The notes beneath the pieces were generated by a model, which saw nothing but the letters and a program-made list of their open reading frames with translations, ran no database searches and was not told the DNA's origin. Below, piece after piece: positions 10,851 through 22,280 of a stretch of DNA of 64,000 nt. The position numbers were made by a program, and so were the translations under genes. Origin of the DNA: Microdochium bolleyi (lineage: Eukaryota; Ascomycota; Sordariomycetes; Xylariales; Microdochiaceae); assembly GCA_001566295.1 (NCBI GenBank), contig KQ964258.1:310001-374000 (forward strand). The letters run 5' to 3'. The stretch's first letter is position 1; each line of letters begins with the position of its first letter.

Positions 10851-13005
10851 TCATGCCTTCGGCACGGTAATAGTCTGGGGATTGCAAAAGCCCCTCAGGC
10901 CAGAGGTGCCAAACTCAACACCAATACCGCTCTGCTTATGCCCGGCAACCGGCGCGTCAGGGCGGATGACCATGTGCGAGTTGACCCAAATATTTCCAGC
11001 CTGGAGCTGCGAGGCGACACGTTCTGCACGCGGCAGGTCCTTACTCCAGACGGACCCACCAAGGCCGTAGTCGGAACTGTTGGCGCGGGTGATGGCCTCC
11101 TCCTCCGTGTCAAACTCGAGAAGAGGCACAATGGGCCCTGGCCGGATGAGAATGTGGATGTCAGCTTCTGAATCGGAGTGTGCAGGAAAGGGCGTTGTGG
11201 CGTGGATATGTATGCTTACCGAACGGCTCCTCCATCACGATCCGGGACGTATCAGGCGGGTTGTCGACGACGGTCGGCTGGATGAAATATCCTTTTCCCA
11301 TCGTGCCGTCTGCGCCGTCGTTGCCACCGAATGCAATCGTGCCCTTGGTCTCCTGAACGTCTTTCAAGAGGCCGCTGATGCGGTCGTACTGCATTTTGTT
11401 CTGGACGGGGCCCAGGAAGACGCCCTCGGTCATTCCATCGCCGACTCGCAGGGACTTGGTGGTGGCCACAAAAGCCTCGAGGAACTGCGGATAGATCGAG
11501 GCATGCACGTAGATCCGTTTAACAGCGATGCAGATCTGGGAACTGTTAGATTGAGCAACAGAAGGCACCTGTTCAGTGCAAAGTAAAAACTGACCTGGCC
11601 TGAGTTGATAAAGGCAAATTGCGCCAGCTGAGCACGTTCGGAGGTCAGCGATAATTCACAAGATCAAGATCACATGGAAAATCATCTTTGCTTACCTTGG
11701 CGGCGGTGTCGGCAACATCCACGTCCTCAAAACCGATAGCCGCGTCGTTGCCGCCGCTGGATGCATGAAGTCATCAGCACTGTGCTACCTTTGGCAATAC
11801 CACATTGGACCACACCACACCATGCGAACGCAAGGGGATATCACTTACAGCTCCAGAGTCACCCTCTTCAACGTCTTCGCACAGCTCTTCATGACCAGCC
11901 TTCCCGTAGCCGTCGAGCCGGTGAAGCTGACCTTGTCGACCCCCTCGTGCTCCGTCAGCCAAGGGCCGAGGCTGTCATCGCCGCTCAGAGCCTGCACGAC
12001 GCCCGGCGGGAAGAATTGCTGCGCGAGCTCTGCGAGCTTGAGGTTGCAGTAGGGCGTGAAAGGCCTTGTGTGGCATGTGTAAGCATTGACTGTGGTGAAT
12101 CAAAAACTTTGTCTTCCCTGCCAAGACTGAGTAGGAAAGGATGGTGTCTGGGCAGCAGGCTTACGATGGCTTGATTATCACAGTGTTGCCTGTGACTACG
12201 GCATGTCCGAGCTTTATACACGCTATTGAATCATTTGTCAGTCCCGTGCCAGGGGGAGCCGTGAGGACTGCACAGGATTATTCGTACCAAGATTGTGAGG
12301 AACTGTCCGACGCCTTTTGTCAGCATGTATTTTGTAACGAAGTCGTTGTTTTGGGGACGGTCGACTCACAATTCCACGGTACGATTGCCACGGCGACTCC
12401 TGTAATACTCCCAGCGATTAGTCTGACTCCAGTATGCATATGGGAAGGTCATGCATACCAAGAGGCACATAGCGAGTCTTGACCACGTGGGTCTCGCTGT
12501 CTTCGACAATATCATCGTCAAACGGAAGCTTGGCTATCTGTTCCAGAAGTTGCGAACTGCCTTCGGCTTCACCTAGTGCCATCGACAGCTGAGAGGGGTT
12601 AGAGCAAAATGAGACGGGTCAGCAATGCGGTACTCTATGCCACACATACATCGGCGGTTCAATTGCTACGGAGAAACTCACCGGCTTTCCCTGTTCCTTG
12701 GTCAACATGCGCGCAAACTCTGGGGCAGTCTCACGCAGCGCAGCGGCTAAGTTGAGGATGGCCTGGCGTCTATCAGCCAGCGGGGTGGTGGCCCAACCTT
12801 TCGCCGCAGTCCTCGCGTGCTTGACGGCCTCGTTGACATCGTCGAGAGTAGCGATGGGGACTTCTGGGTTGGGCTCGAGAGTGGAGGGGTTGATGTTGTG
12901 TCTCGTCTTGGTGGTGTTGACGAGCTTGCCGTTGATGACGTTGTCGAAGGTCGTGAAGTCAAGCTTCGGTTTGGCACCGCCATTCTTCTGAGCGTCGGCA
13001 GTCAT
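10851..13005 (-). CDS. Aldehyde dehydrogenase (NAD(P)+-dependent), ten exons
   Basis: Oxidises an aldehyde to the carboxylic acid; 489 aa, the normal family length. Minus-strand exons: 13005-12682, 12588-12459, 12399-12370, 12302-12288, 12222-12165, 12064-11849, 11756-11696, 11627-11595, 11535-11220 and 11137-10851. The junctions agree in phase throughout. Motifs: PWNF and VIIKPSPFTP (cofactor site), FTGST near residue 232, LELGG (general base Glu257), GQIC (nucleophile Cys291) and EEPFGPIVP. Exons 3 and 4 are only 30 and 15 nt long, both inside the segment that encodes the conserved PWNFP. I cannot assign the substrate; the overall look is that of the succinate-semialdehyde/broad fungal ALDH group. 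No targeting peptide is evident. Confidence 0.9.
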
Positions 13006-14335
13006 GATGATGTGTTTTGGAGGTATTTCGTCAGTTTGGTGGTATCTGGGTGGTTTGGTCCAAGGACTTGCGTTGTTCACGGCGGCGAGAACTAGCCCAC
13101 ATACATATATCTAGCTAATGCCATTGTCCTGTGGAGCCCAACCTACAGAATGTTATGCATGAGTGCATACATGGCGTGTCAAGCTTGCGATCCCGGGATA
13201 AACCACGATGTGGAGAGACACGCCATCGCACGAAAGTGCCAAGGGCGACGTCCCGTGGCTGCCGGCCGTGAGTTGGGGGTCGAAGGCCTGACGCGAGGTA
13301 TGCATATTTTCCCCTGACCGGGTTTTCGGATGGTCCTATTCCCGGCAGCCTAGCAGGGCGTTCTGGAAGAAGGTTTCGTATGCCGAGAAGCCTTGTCCTA
13401 CCACCTCCCCTGCTTTCTTGCTACTTGGGGTTCATCCAGCTGAATTAGTGCTTGCAAACTCGTATTCGTACCGGACACCGGGTGCCCAGTTCCTGAATGC
13501 GAATAAGTGGCCCCACCAAGTGTCGCGAGCTGTTATGTCCGGGGAATCGTCGGATTCTCCATGTTGCCCGAGTTGTGCCCTGCCCGGCGTTAATCAATCA
13601 TGCCCGACTTTCCACTGCCCTGAAGTCCACATCCAACATGAATCCCTAGTCTACCATTCCCTTATTCCCACCTTCCATAGATAAATTATGAGGCTTCTTC
13701 CCTTTTTCCGCACTGGGAAACCGGCCGTAAAGCCCTCTCTCGCGAAGGATGCCGTTCTAAAGAAGCAGCGAGATTGCGCTTAGAAGGTGCTATCACTATG
13801 CAAACTCTAGAGTCCTGACATTACTCTAGTCTCAGCTCGAACATAGATCAGATCTATGGTATTCTCGGAACCATTGCTCTATGGCTGCGAACTCGTCATT
13901 CCTGCGGCTAATGTTCGGCTTGAAGCTCTTAACTACAATCAAGTCTTCGAGATAAGGCGTGTCCCGTGCTGGCTTGGGGTGGCAACAAGTTCAACGTCTT
14001 TGTGGTCTAGTCATGGACTAAAGCCAGCCAACGCCAGAGCCTCGACATCTCCGAAGTATGAGAATCCACGATCGGTCCTCCCCCAGTGTCGATGCACTGC
14101 CTCACCACTTGCGCCACCGGCTGCATGCCCCGCCACCACAGCTTGCCCGGATCGGAATGCCCCGCTTCAGCAGGCTGACGGCTCCGGATACTTGTCCAGG
14201 CCGTCTGCCCGTAGACTCACCAGGTCACGAGCAGCGATGCAAGTTCAGAGCTGGAACAGCAGGGCCTTGCCACCTCATGCGACAGCTCACCACCTGCCCA
14301 ACCAGTTCAGACGATGATCGTCATCGTCAAAAACG
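13006..14335. other. Intergenic region between divergent genes
   Basis: Shared upstream region of the aldehyde dehydrogenase (minus) and the HET-ankyrin gene (plus). Short frames only, none with recognisable motifs. Confidence 0.5.
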
Positions 14336-16099
14336 ATGGATCCAGAGCTGTGCAACTTTCCATACAGCCCACTGGGGCCACAGAAAGACGCATTCCGCCT
14401 TCTCACACTCAAGAAGGGTGCCGACATGAGGCTCGAGGCCGAGATACGCCACACCACGATACAGCAGGCTCATGACAGCTACGAGGCAGTCTCGTATACC
14501 TGGGGCAATGCAAAGGCCCAGGACGTCCTTCACATCGGCGATCTGCAGCTGGGGATCACCTGCAACCTGAGCCTGGTCCTCCGCGACCTCCGTCTCCCTG
14601 ATGCCGACAGAGACCTCTGGGTTGACGCTGTCTGCATCAACCAGGATGATCTTCCCGAACGAGGCAGGCAGGTACAGCAGATGCGCAGCATATTTTCCAG
14701 CGCTAGACTTGTGCTCTTCTGCGTGAGCCGCCCGACCGAGTTCACCGACTTCTTACTGGACTCTCTCAATAAGATTGAGACGCAAGTGGCCGCTCTTGAA
14801 CAAGGTGAACAGGGAAGTGAGTGTCCCTCGCAAAACAACAACAGTCCACGCAAGTTGCTGGAGTCGACATGGCGCAACTTCACGCGCGAGCTGGGGAGGA
14901 ACAACTACATGGCCAGGCACAGACTCGGCGTGGCATTCACAGCTATCACTGCAGAGCCCTGGTTCCGGCGCGTGTGGATCCTACAGGAGGTCGCAAACGC
15001 CCGAGAGGGCATTGTGTGCTGTGGTCGGAGGTCTGTGTCTGCGTCCTTGTTCGCAAAAGCAGGACGTGTCATCACGAGTCTTGGCAACGGAAGAATCCAT
15101 CCTGCAGCACGGCCAGTCCTGGACCTCATGTGGAGATCGCAAAGCTCCTCGCTCAGATTGTGGCGTGGGCGCAGTCTGTACGAGCTCATCACCACATTCT
15201 CAGCGGCCGAGGCCACAGACCAGTACGATATCATCTACGCCCTCCTTGGTATAGCCACCGACCCCAGTGATCAGGGGTCGCTGACGCCCGACTACACCAT
15301 CGGGCCTCGTGATGTCATGGCAAACACCATCAGAAGCATCTGCAGATCGACTGAGGACTTCGCCGAGTTTCCACCTTTCGACACGATCAGGGAGTTCGTC
15401 GAGGACCTGTCCCGGATCGAGCATCCTCGCCTATTTCACTGGGCAGCACGCAACGGCTACCTGTCTGTCGTGCGCTTTCTTCTGGACAGAGGAGCATATC
15501 CTGCTCTCCTCTTTGGAAGTGAGTGCGAGCCTCTATACGTCGCCTCGAAACATGGACACGCCAGTATTGTCAAACTGCTGCTTGGTGCACAGTACGTCAA
15601 TCATAATGAAGTCGACGAGGATGGCCGTACTGCGCTGTACTGGGCGGCGATGCGAGGTCACCATGACGTCTGCGAGCTGCTGTTCGCCACAGGTCTCATG
15701 AAGGTCAACCTCCCTGACAAGATGGGAAGAACGCCTTTCCTAGTTGCGGCTCGTGATGGTTGTGAAAAGGTCGTCAAGTTACTCCTCGCAACCGGCCAAG
15801 TCGACATCACACAGAAAGATGGACAAGGCGAGTCAGCTCTGCTGACTGCTGCGAAGCACGGGCACGTGCCAATTGTCAAGCTCTTGCTGGGAAGTGGTCA
15901 CCCTGGCCTGATCAGTACGGCGCCTTATGGAGGCTCAGCACTGTTTTGGGCCGCAGAGAACGGACACGATGCTGTCGTCCGGTTGCTGCTAGAGAGTGGC
16001 TCGATCGACCTGAACGCCGCGGATATGGATGCACGATCAGCTGGGTACTGGGCTGAAAAGCATGGACACACGGCTATCTTCAAGCGTTCGAAAAAGTGA
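14336..16099 (+). CDS. HET-domain protein with C-terminal ankyrin repeats
   Basis: Intronless 587-aa protein of the heterokaryon-incompatibility type. In fungi, HET domains trigger cell death after non-self recognition. HET domain at residues about 48-220, with the motifs YEAVSYTWG (49-57), LWVDAVCINQDD (94-105) and WFRRVWILQEVANA (209-222). A linker with DQYDIIYALLGIA (295-307) is typical of these proteins. Residues about 365-580 form five to six ankyrin repeats (e.g. GRTALYWAAMRGHHDVCELL), a partner-binding module. There is no NACHT or NB-ARC domain between them, so this is a compact HET-ANK fusion. The ATG chosen is the first in frame. Confidence 0.92.
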   Translation: MDPELCNFPYSPLGPQKDAFRLLTLKKGADMRLEAEIRHTTIQQAHDSYEAVSYTWGNAKAQDVLHIGDLQLGITCNLSLVLRDLRLPDADRDLWVDAVCINQDDLPERGRQVQQMRSIFSSARLVLFCVSRPTEFTDFLLDSLNKIETQVAALEQGEQGSECPSQNNNSPRKLLESTWRNFTRELGRNNYMARHRLGVAFTAITAEPWFRRVWILQEVANAREGIVCCGRRSVSASLFAKAGRVITSLGNGRIHPAARPVLDLMWRSQSSSLRLWRGRSLYELITTFSAAEATDQYDIIYALLGIATDPSDQGSLTPDYTIGPRDVMANTIRSICRSTEDFAEFPPFDTIREFVEDLSRIEHPRLFHWAARNGYLSVVRFLLDRGAYPALLFGSECEPLYVASKHGHASIVKLLLGAQYVNHNEVDEDGRTALYWAAMRGHHDVCELLFATGLMKVNLPDKMGRTPFLVAARDGCEKVVKLLLATGQVDITQKDGQGESALLTAAKHGHVPIVKLLLGSGHPGLISTAPYGGSALFWAAENGHDAVVRLLLESGSIDLNAADMDARSAGYWAEKHGHTAIFKRSKK

Positions 16100-17762
16100 G
16101 CAATATTCTGATTTGTTAAAGGCAGCTCCCAATTGGCGTTTCTGAATTGGCATGCAGCGCCCGCTGTAACAGTATCGGTCGGACATCTCTTAAGCTCGAT
16201 CTTACACAACGCAAAAGCTACCGCACTGGTCTAGTTCATCCCGGAGTTACCCGTCAATGATGAACCATGTGGAGCCATGTCTCAGTTCTTGGCTGTCTGG
16301 GGTAGGGCGTTTCTGATTTCACGCGCTGAGGATGATTTACAGCAGCGGCTAGGCTGGAGCCGTCACTGAACACGAGCGGTACGCCCACCTGAACACCGAA
16401 TATTCTAACAAGGACCCAGCTCGATCGTGCCCTGCCGCCTTCGTCACTCGTGATCAGGCTCAAGCTGTTTTTGACTACTTACAAAATGGGCTAGAGTCCA
16501 TAGGTTCACAGGGGTCAGCCTGATGGATATACCATCCACGTAGAGACTATCAAGGTCGGCACTCCTCAGCATCGTGCAGCATTCATCAGCAGGCTCGTGC
16601 AATCAGAATTGCCTTGATGCCCATCCGTGGGGCTCGCTCGGATTTTAGCCGTTCTGGGCTTATCCTGTAAGAGCACTTGGAGAAATTACAGTACGCCGAA
16701 CGGGGTTCTGTAACATGTAAGAGATCGTTCCCAATCCCGGGTTGATAGTCATACCAATCAGCTTCGTCTTCGATAGGGTCACTTTGTGATAAATTAGATA
16801 CATGATTACACAAAACCGACTTCACAGATACTCTCGCTGCCGCTTGTACACTGTGAAGTGGTCCGAACATGCCGATTCGCAGGCATACATAGGACTTGAA
16901 GTAAGCGTATCGTTCCGTGGCCCTTCTCGCTATATAACCAATTTATGGATAAGTTCATTAGCACTGGGTAGCTTGTGGTAAAGGTGAGAAGATTTAATGC
17001 TCGTCTTACATTCATAGAAATGCTTGAGATCTCCAGCGCGATCTTGTGTTGGTATCAATGATGAAGATGTACGGTTAGTGCTTCAAACAATTGTTTGACC
17101 TCTTCCTAAGTATCTATTTATGTAACTATGCACTAGGTATATATTTCCGTTTGGTTTCATTCCGATTCCGGAGTGATTGTAATCGTGATATGATAGTATC
17201 CCTACGGTGAATACGAGAGCTGAGCACAGGCTGGGTAGACCTGAGCTCGCCTTGATAGAGACTGAGCATGAGTGGCTCCAGAAGAGGCGCTTTCCACATC
17301 AGGAATTGAATGTGATTCGGATCAGTCATCGAATACCATGCAGTCCTCGTCCTTCTTATTTCATTCTGGATCAGTGGTGCATGGCTTGGAGAACTGTGCC
17401 GGCTTCTCCAGGCGAATCAATGCCTGATACCCTCGACGTGGACCCATGCACTCGCTGGGTGTGTTGCGGACGTTATGTGCATCGGGCAGCCCTGGCGATG
17501 GCATCCGGGAGAGCTCTTCGACGCGAAGCCGAACACGGAGCCATCAAGTGCGGCGTTGGATGACTGCTTCATGGGTCGTGCCACTCTATTGTGCATATTT
17601 CCTTTTGTGTCGGCTTTGTGAGCTTGCTGGCTCGACCTTGGAACGTGCGTCAACTCGTCGGCAGCCGTCTGCCCGACTCCAAAGGATGGAACGCGTGTGG
17701 CGGGACTTTTCGTCGCTCGTGCTTCTCAGGTCTCGTTCGACTTGGGAGCAGATGTGCCTCCA
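16100..17762. other. Intergenic region, no gene recognised
   Basis: Between the convergent HET-ankyrin gene and the small membrane-protein candidate. The part around 16.5-17.2 kb is somewhat AT-richer than its surroundings. Only short frames without motifs are present. Confidence 0.5.
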
Positions 17763-18095
17763 TCAAGCGGACGAACGGCCCGGCTCGTCCTCGTCGGAAG
17801 CCTCGTGAATCGTGGTGAGCGGTGTGAAGCCCAGTACATCAGATCGGCTGGTGCTCGAAGGCCCCCGGATGTAGAGCATGCACGTCGTGGCGAGCATGAG
17901 GCCCATGAGGACGGCGAAGGTGAGAGCTAGACCGACTGCGAGGTTGGGCATCATCGTGGCCATTGGTACATTCGGTTCGCTTTCGGTGAACGGTAGGTGA
18001 TCGTTGTTGAGATGGTTGGAGCTCAGAGGCACGCGTCGTGACCGCGCTGCGGCCTGCGAAGCGGATGGGATTGGGGTAGTTGGGTGGCATGTCAT
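17763..18095 (-). CDS. Possible single-pass membrane protein, unknown
   Basis: 110-aa candidate. A clear hydrophobic segment (NLAVGLALTFAVLMGLMLA, near residues 51-69) is followed by a basic/Ser stretch and an acidic C-terminal tail (SDEDEPG). The reading frame extends further upstream, so the start is uncertain: 18095 gives 110 aa, while a later ATG near 17964 would give a 66-aa protein beginning just before the helix. No family recognised. The single helix and polar tail are the only support, so this could be a chance frame. Confidence 0.4.
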   Translation of the reverse strand: MTCHPTTPIPSASQAAARSRRVPLSSNHLNNDHLPFTESEPNVPMATMMPNLAVGLALTFAVLMGLMLATTCMLYIRGPSSTSRSDVLGFTPLTTIHEASDEDEPGRSSA

Positions 18096-18525
18096 GGCAC
18101 TTAAGAACGAGCGAGGGCAGGCCTGGGTGGCAGATGCGAAAAGTGAGACAAAAAGCCAATTGCGGAAAGGCGAACCTTGGAGCACGCCAAAGCATGTCTC
18201 ACCATCCCCGCGTCGATGGACGCTCAAAGCCAGGCGCGGTCAGATTGACGCGCTTGTCGTTGCGAAGCACCACCGCGTGCGTAGGTACATGGCCGTAGGT
18301 GGTTGGAGGACTTGCCATCCTCATAATGTAAGCCTGACGACAACGGTTCAGCAAAGTTTTGGCGTCAACAGCGAGAGAACATCTGACAGGAACACAGCGG
18401 TGCATTGGTGGTGTTATCAACTCTATCTAGCCCCCAAGGCATATCATTGTCCCGCTAATGATGTTCGTCTCAGTCAGGGTTCTTCTTCTATCAAAGGATC
18501 ACACTCCCCTGGTAAGGGAAACCAT
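18096..18525. other. Intergenic region
   Basis: No gene seen between the candidate membrane protein and the 3' end of the NTF2-like secreted protein gene. Open frames on the plus strand are shadows of minus-strand coding sequence. Confidence 0.45.
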
Positions 18526-19314
18526 TTAATCCAAGCCGCAGTGGCCACCCAGGTTCATGAAATAGGTGATGCTATTGAACTCAGTAAAGATCTTCTGGAA
18601 CCGCCACTTGTCTCCTTGCTTCTTCACGAACAGCGTCGAGATGCCAGCGGCAGGCTGAGGCTTGCTGGGTGGGCCGAAGGTCTGGGTCCAGCGGAGTGCC
18701 ACGACGTTGCAGCTGTATGCATCGATGGACGTGACGTTGAGCGGGATGGCGGGGATGCCGACCATCTCGCTCTTGAATTTCGTCTTGCTCTCAAAGGTGA
18801 CTGTGCCAAGAGGGTATCTGGCGATAACGTTGATGGAGTCGCTCGAGCCCGAGAAGTCTTCAGCCAGCATGGCATTAGCCTTGGCCTCGGTGTACGCACC
18901 AATGAGGGAAGCATAGTCGGCGGCAACTTGCTTCGCGGTCGAGTCGTCGAGACACTCGTCGGCACGGCGAGAAGGGCCGGTGTCTGTCGGGACGGCCTTG
19001 AGTGTGGTAAACGAGGGGGAGGCCCTACTGGCTGAAAGCTGGTGCGTAGTCGGGAAGCCAGCCGAGAAACCAGCCGGGAAGTCCGACGGAAAGTCCGTTG
19101 GAAAGTCAGGTGGAAAGTCAGGCGGAAAGTTAGTTGGCAAGCTGGTTGGGGTACCGGTTGGGACGCTGGTTGCAAATTGATCCTGCTGCGCGGTTTGGGA
19201 CAATGTGGCTGTGAGGGTCGTGAATGGGAATGTGACTGTGATGGTGAGGCTGTCCTGCGATGCCACGCCAAGGGCAGCCGAGAGGGCGGCGAGGGCCGAA
19301 ATGAAGAGCTTCAT
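18526..19314 (-). CDS. Secreted NTF2-like domain protein with Pro/Phe/Asp repeat linker
   Basis: 262-aa single-exon protein with a signal peptide (MKLFISALAALSAALGVAS, cleavage near residue 19). A Thr/Ser/Pro-rich region contains a tandem xFPxD repeat (residues about 62-88). The C-terminal half starts at CLDDSTAKQVAADY (near residue 121) and ends with KWRFQKIFTEFNS and a final Cys. This is the layout of fungal secreted NTF2-like proteins, which have a cone-shaped fold with a pocket but usually no known reaction. The frame is open for a further 240 codons upstream, but the signal peptide sets the start. Two cysteines (in CLDD and HCGLD) could pair. Confidence 0.8.
   Translation of the reverse strand: MKLFISALAALSAALGVASQDSLTITVTFPFTTLTATLSQTAQQDQFATSVPTGTPTSLPTNFPPDFPPDFPTDFPSDFPAGFSAGFPTTHQLSASRASPSFTTLKAVPTDTGPSRRADECLDDSTAKQVAADYASLIGAYTEAKANAMLAEDFSGSSDSINVIARYPLGTVTFESKTKFKSEMVGIPAIPLNVTSIDAYSCNVVALRWTQTFGPPSKPQPAAGISTLFVKKQGDKWRFQKIFTEFNSITYFMNLGGHCGLD
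19051..19128 (-). repeat. 12-nt tandem repeat coding for (FPxD)-type units
   Basis: About six degenerate 12-nt units, reading GGAAAGTCxGxx on the plus strand and FPPD/FPTD/FPSD/FPAG in the protein. They form the linker of the NTF2-like secreted protein. The unit is a multiple of three, so changes in copy number keep the frame. Confidence 0.75.
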
Positions 19315-20737
19315 GGTGGCAGCACAGGTTGACAAGAGATGTGGGTGGGATGTTGAGCTAATGCTCTGAGAATGCCGAGGATGTGATGCGATGGATTCCA
19401 AAGAGATGAGGTGGATGGGGATGCTTGGTGCTGGTGGGTGTGAAGGGAAGAGAAGACGCAAAGGCAGTCCGACGTGGGAGAGCAGGACGACCTTTTGTAC
19501 TGATTTCAGCTCAGGTGTCGATGGCAGGTGCGAAGGCATGAATGAGCGCGCCATCGGGGAAGGAATGCCCCGGCCGACGTGGTTGATGCCTGGTGCGAAC
19601 ACAGCGGGACAACCTAGAGTACGCTTGTCATCGCGGAAGGTGCGAGAGACGAGTGAGGAACCTGTAGGAAGGCAGCCACGGGGTGGTCCTGAAGGCGTGA
19701 CCCGTGACACGGTTTCCAGGGCATTCATTAGGAAACCTGCCTGACGGGCCAAATTAGTCATCCTCCATGCTAGTATGCTGTCGGGACAAGATGGCCTCGT
19801 CTCGTTGTTGGTCATCGTAGACCTCACACTGCGTGAGTGACCACCAGTGCCCACTCCAAGATACTCGTAGATCCAGATCATACCAACACATTGCGGACGC
19901 ATGTTGCACTCTCTAATACCAATTTTGGCCGTTGCTTCAAGACGACCATGCAGCCAACCCTGGAGAAGATGTGGTAACGCTGGTTGTGAAGGGATATGGC
20001 CATGCGGGCATGCGTGCGGGTTGTTCATAACCAGACGCATTGCTGTTCAACACCTACAGTACACACATTGATACTGACTCTGACTCTGTTCGTTCCCCCC
20101 TTTCAGCTTTCTGTCTAATTCCTTGGCGAAACCCAAGGCCTTAAGTCGTCAACGCTGATGAGTACTGGTTTTGGAAGATGGGTGCTGATTATGCTCAGGG
20201 GTGAACGGAAGCAAAGCACGAATTGAGTTCAAAACATAACGACAACGTGCGGGAAAGACAAACCAATGAGAGCAGGGAGAATAATTTACGCGAACCAATA
20301 CTGGAATTTGCAGACATTGGTGAAAATCATGCCTTATTGCAGACAAGAGCGATGGTTGTCATTAGTGGTCTCACACTGTACATGAGAATTTCTTTCAATG
20401 GAAAAGATGCAGACCTCGGGAGGCATACTGAAACTATATCAAGCTCTCCTCTAGTTTGCACTCGTGAAAATCCCATTGCGCCTGTGATCTATGTTGCTGC
20501 ACTTGCCGGTTGCGTGCCCCAAGGCTTATCACCGCCCGGTAAAAACGATCTCGAGCACAGCTCAGTATACTGCACGAATAGTATTTTGCAGCCTGCGACG
20601 TATCTGGGAAGCTGTAACGACTGGCTCTAATTTACGACTAAATATCAACACCCAATAGCAAAGTAACATATGTGGAAGAGACGTAGCGCTGTGTCCGGGA
20701 CGCCTTTGGTCGGTTCCACACCATTTTCCAAAGCCCT
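19315..20737. other. Intergenic region
   Basis: No supported gene. The minus-strand frame of the neighbouring secreted protein stays open to 20040, but that part has no signal or motif and is read as promoter and leader. Confidence 0.5.
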
Positions 20738-21421
20738 TTAGTTCAGATCGATCAAGTCGTCCGACTCGGGCCTTGCAAGCCTCGAGACCACGACAGCATC
20801 GGCATCGAGACTCTGGGGCACCACGAGCTCGTACCCTGGGGTCTTCGTGTAGTCGGGGAACTTTTCGGCTCGCCGTCCCTCGATCGTGAGGACGGCTCGC
20901 GCTCCGTTTCCTCGCCGCACCATCTGGCACACTGTAGCCGTGCACGACGCAACGAGAGCGTAACCTGCCGCCGGCAACCCACCGACGACTCGTGCAGCGG
21001 TGCCGATCGCATTGGCCGCCGCATTCCAGGCTGAGACCCATCCAGGGGACTGGGAAGCCGTCACCGCAGCTGCCATACCGCCACAACACCAGGCGCCGGT
21101 TTGAAGGGTGTCGGCAGCGACCGTGTATCCGACCTTGTTGCAGATAAAGGACCCAACACCACAGGCCACCGCGCCAAACTTGTAGCTATGGAAATGTCAG
21201 CGCTCAAGTGAGCACATCTTGTGGCCGGAGATGACTTACCCGGCTTCTGCGCCTTTTCCATCCCACTGACGCACAGCCAAGTCCGTGGACACGGCTTCGG
21301 GCGCGGCCTTGGGCACGACCAAACTCCCAGCCTCGGGTACAAGTAGGTTCCCAGGCCTGGGCGCGGCTGTAGTGAGTTGAGTAGTGGCCGCAAGGACCAG
21401 GAAAACGGCGTTGAAGCGCAT
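20738..21421 (-). CDS. Small secreted cysteine-containing protein, unknown
   Basis: 209 aa from exons 21421-21240 and 21185-20738, with a phase-2 intron of 54 nt. The N-terminus is a signal peptide (MRFNAVFLVLAATTQLTTAA). A short Pro/Ala-rich propeptide-like part follows, then a Gly/Ala-rich core with six cysteines (GVGSFICNK, WCCGG, ASCTATVCQ) and a charged tail (RPESDDLIDL). I do not recognise the family. The core has long Ala/Gly stretches (AAANAIGTAARVVGG) that could be amphipathic. It lies among other secreted-protein genes, but the gaps are too long to infer co-regulation. Confidence 0.72.
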
Positions 21422-22280
21422 GATGCTAGTGGGAAGGTGTTTTGTTGGGAGGGAAGCGGCTAAGGGGCTTTGAAGATGGTGTTCGATGGATCAATGGATT
21501 GGGCTGTGTGCTGTGTGCAGGTTGAAGAGTCGGTTCAAGCTATTCCAGAGATGGCTCGCCATCGATCTATATACTGTTCATGCTCGTGAAGTCCCCTATC
21601 TGCGCATTGCCTAATATTTCCGTGCTCAATGCCCGCAGAGTGTCCCGTACAGGCCTTTGTGGTCTGCACGACCGCCTCCACTCGAGACGCTTCCACATCC
21701 AAAAATAGCTTGCGTGACGTCTGGCTCAAGACTGTCTGGAATATTCCTAGAACGGCGACCGAGAAGCGAAAATAGAAACGTGATGGGCGTGGGGGGTTTA
21801 ACGGCCATCCATAAGACCATGAAACATCGGGATCTACGAGTGACAAGACGAGGCTGTGTCGATCTGTGAACTGTAGATCCCGCAGCTTCCCCGGGTTGCG
21901 TCACCCGAATACTTATCAGCTGCTGCGGGGCCGACCGCGCGTCATGAAGGATGGAGGAGGATTGCAGGATTGCAGGAGGGCAAGAACTGCCCGGCCCGTC
22001 CTTGAGCCGTTCCAAGGTGACCTATCAGGTCTGGTGCAACAGGGACATGGTACTCCGCCCCCACAAAAGGCTTGATAGCATACGGAATACATGTCAGGTT
22101 AGTGCTTGCGTCAGAACGACTTATTAATAGATATGCACTGATACCCTGCCAGGAACTATACTACCGGTGCTTCGCCACAGCGCACCACAATAGAGCATCG
22201 CTTGTTCTTTTCAACAAGCTCTGCTCACTACTATTCACTGCCTCCCGTGCTTTAGAGACACTCAACTCACAATATCCGCT
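21422..22280. other. Intergenic region between divergent genes
   Basis: No gene seen. It is the presumed promoter of both flanking genes. An AT-rich CTATATACTG motif near 21567 is a possible TATA-like element for the minus-strand secreted protein. Confidence 0.5.

Noticed and set aside
19315..20040. Extension of the NTF2-like protein frame by 240 codons at its N-terminus
   Set aside because: The signal peptide starting at 19314 would become internal, and the extra part has no domain. Read as promoter and leader that happens to lack stops.
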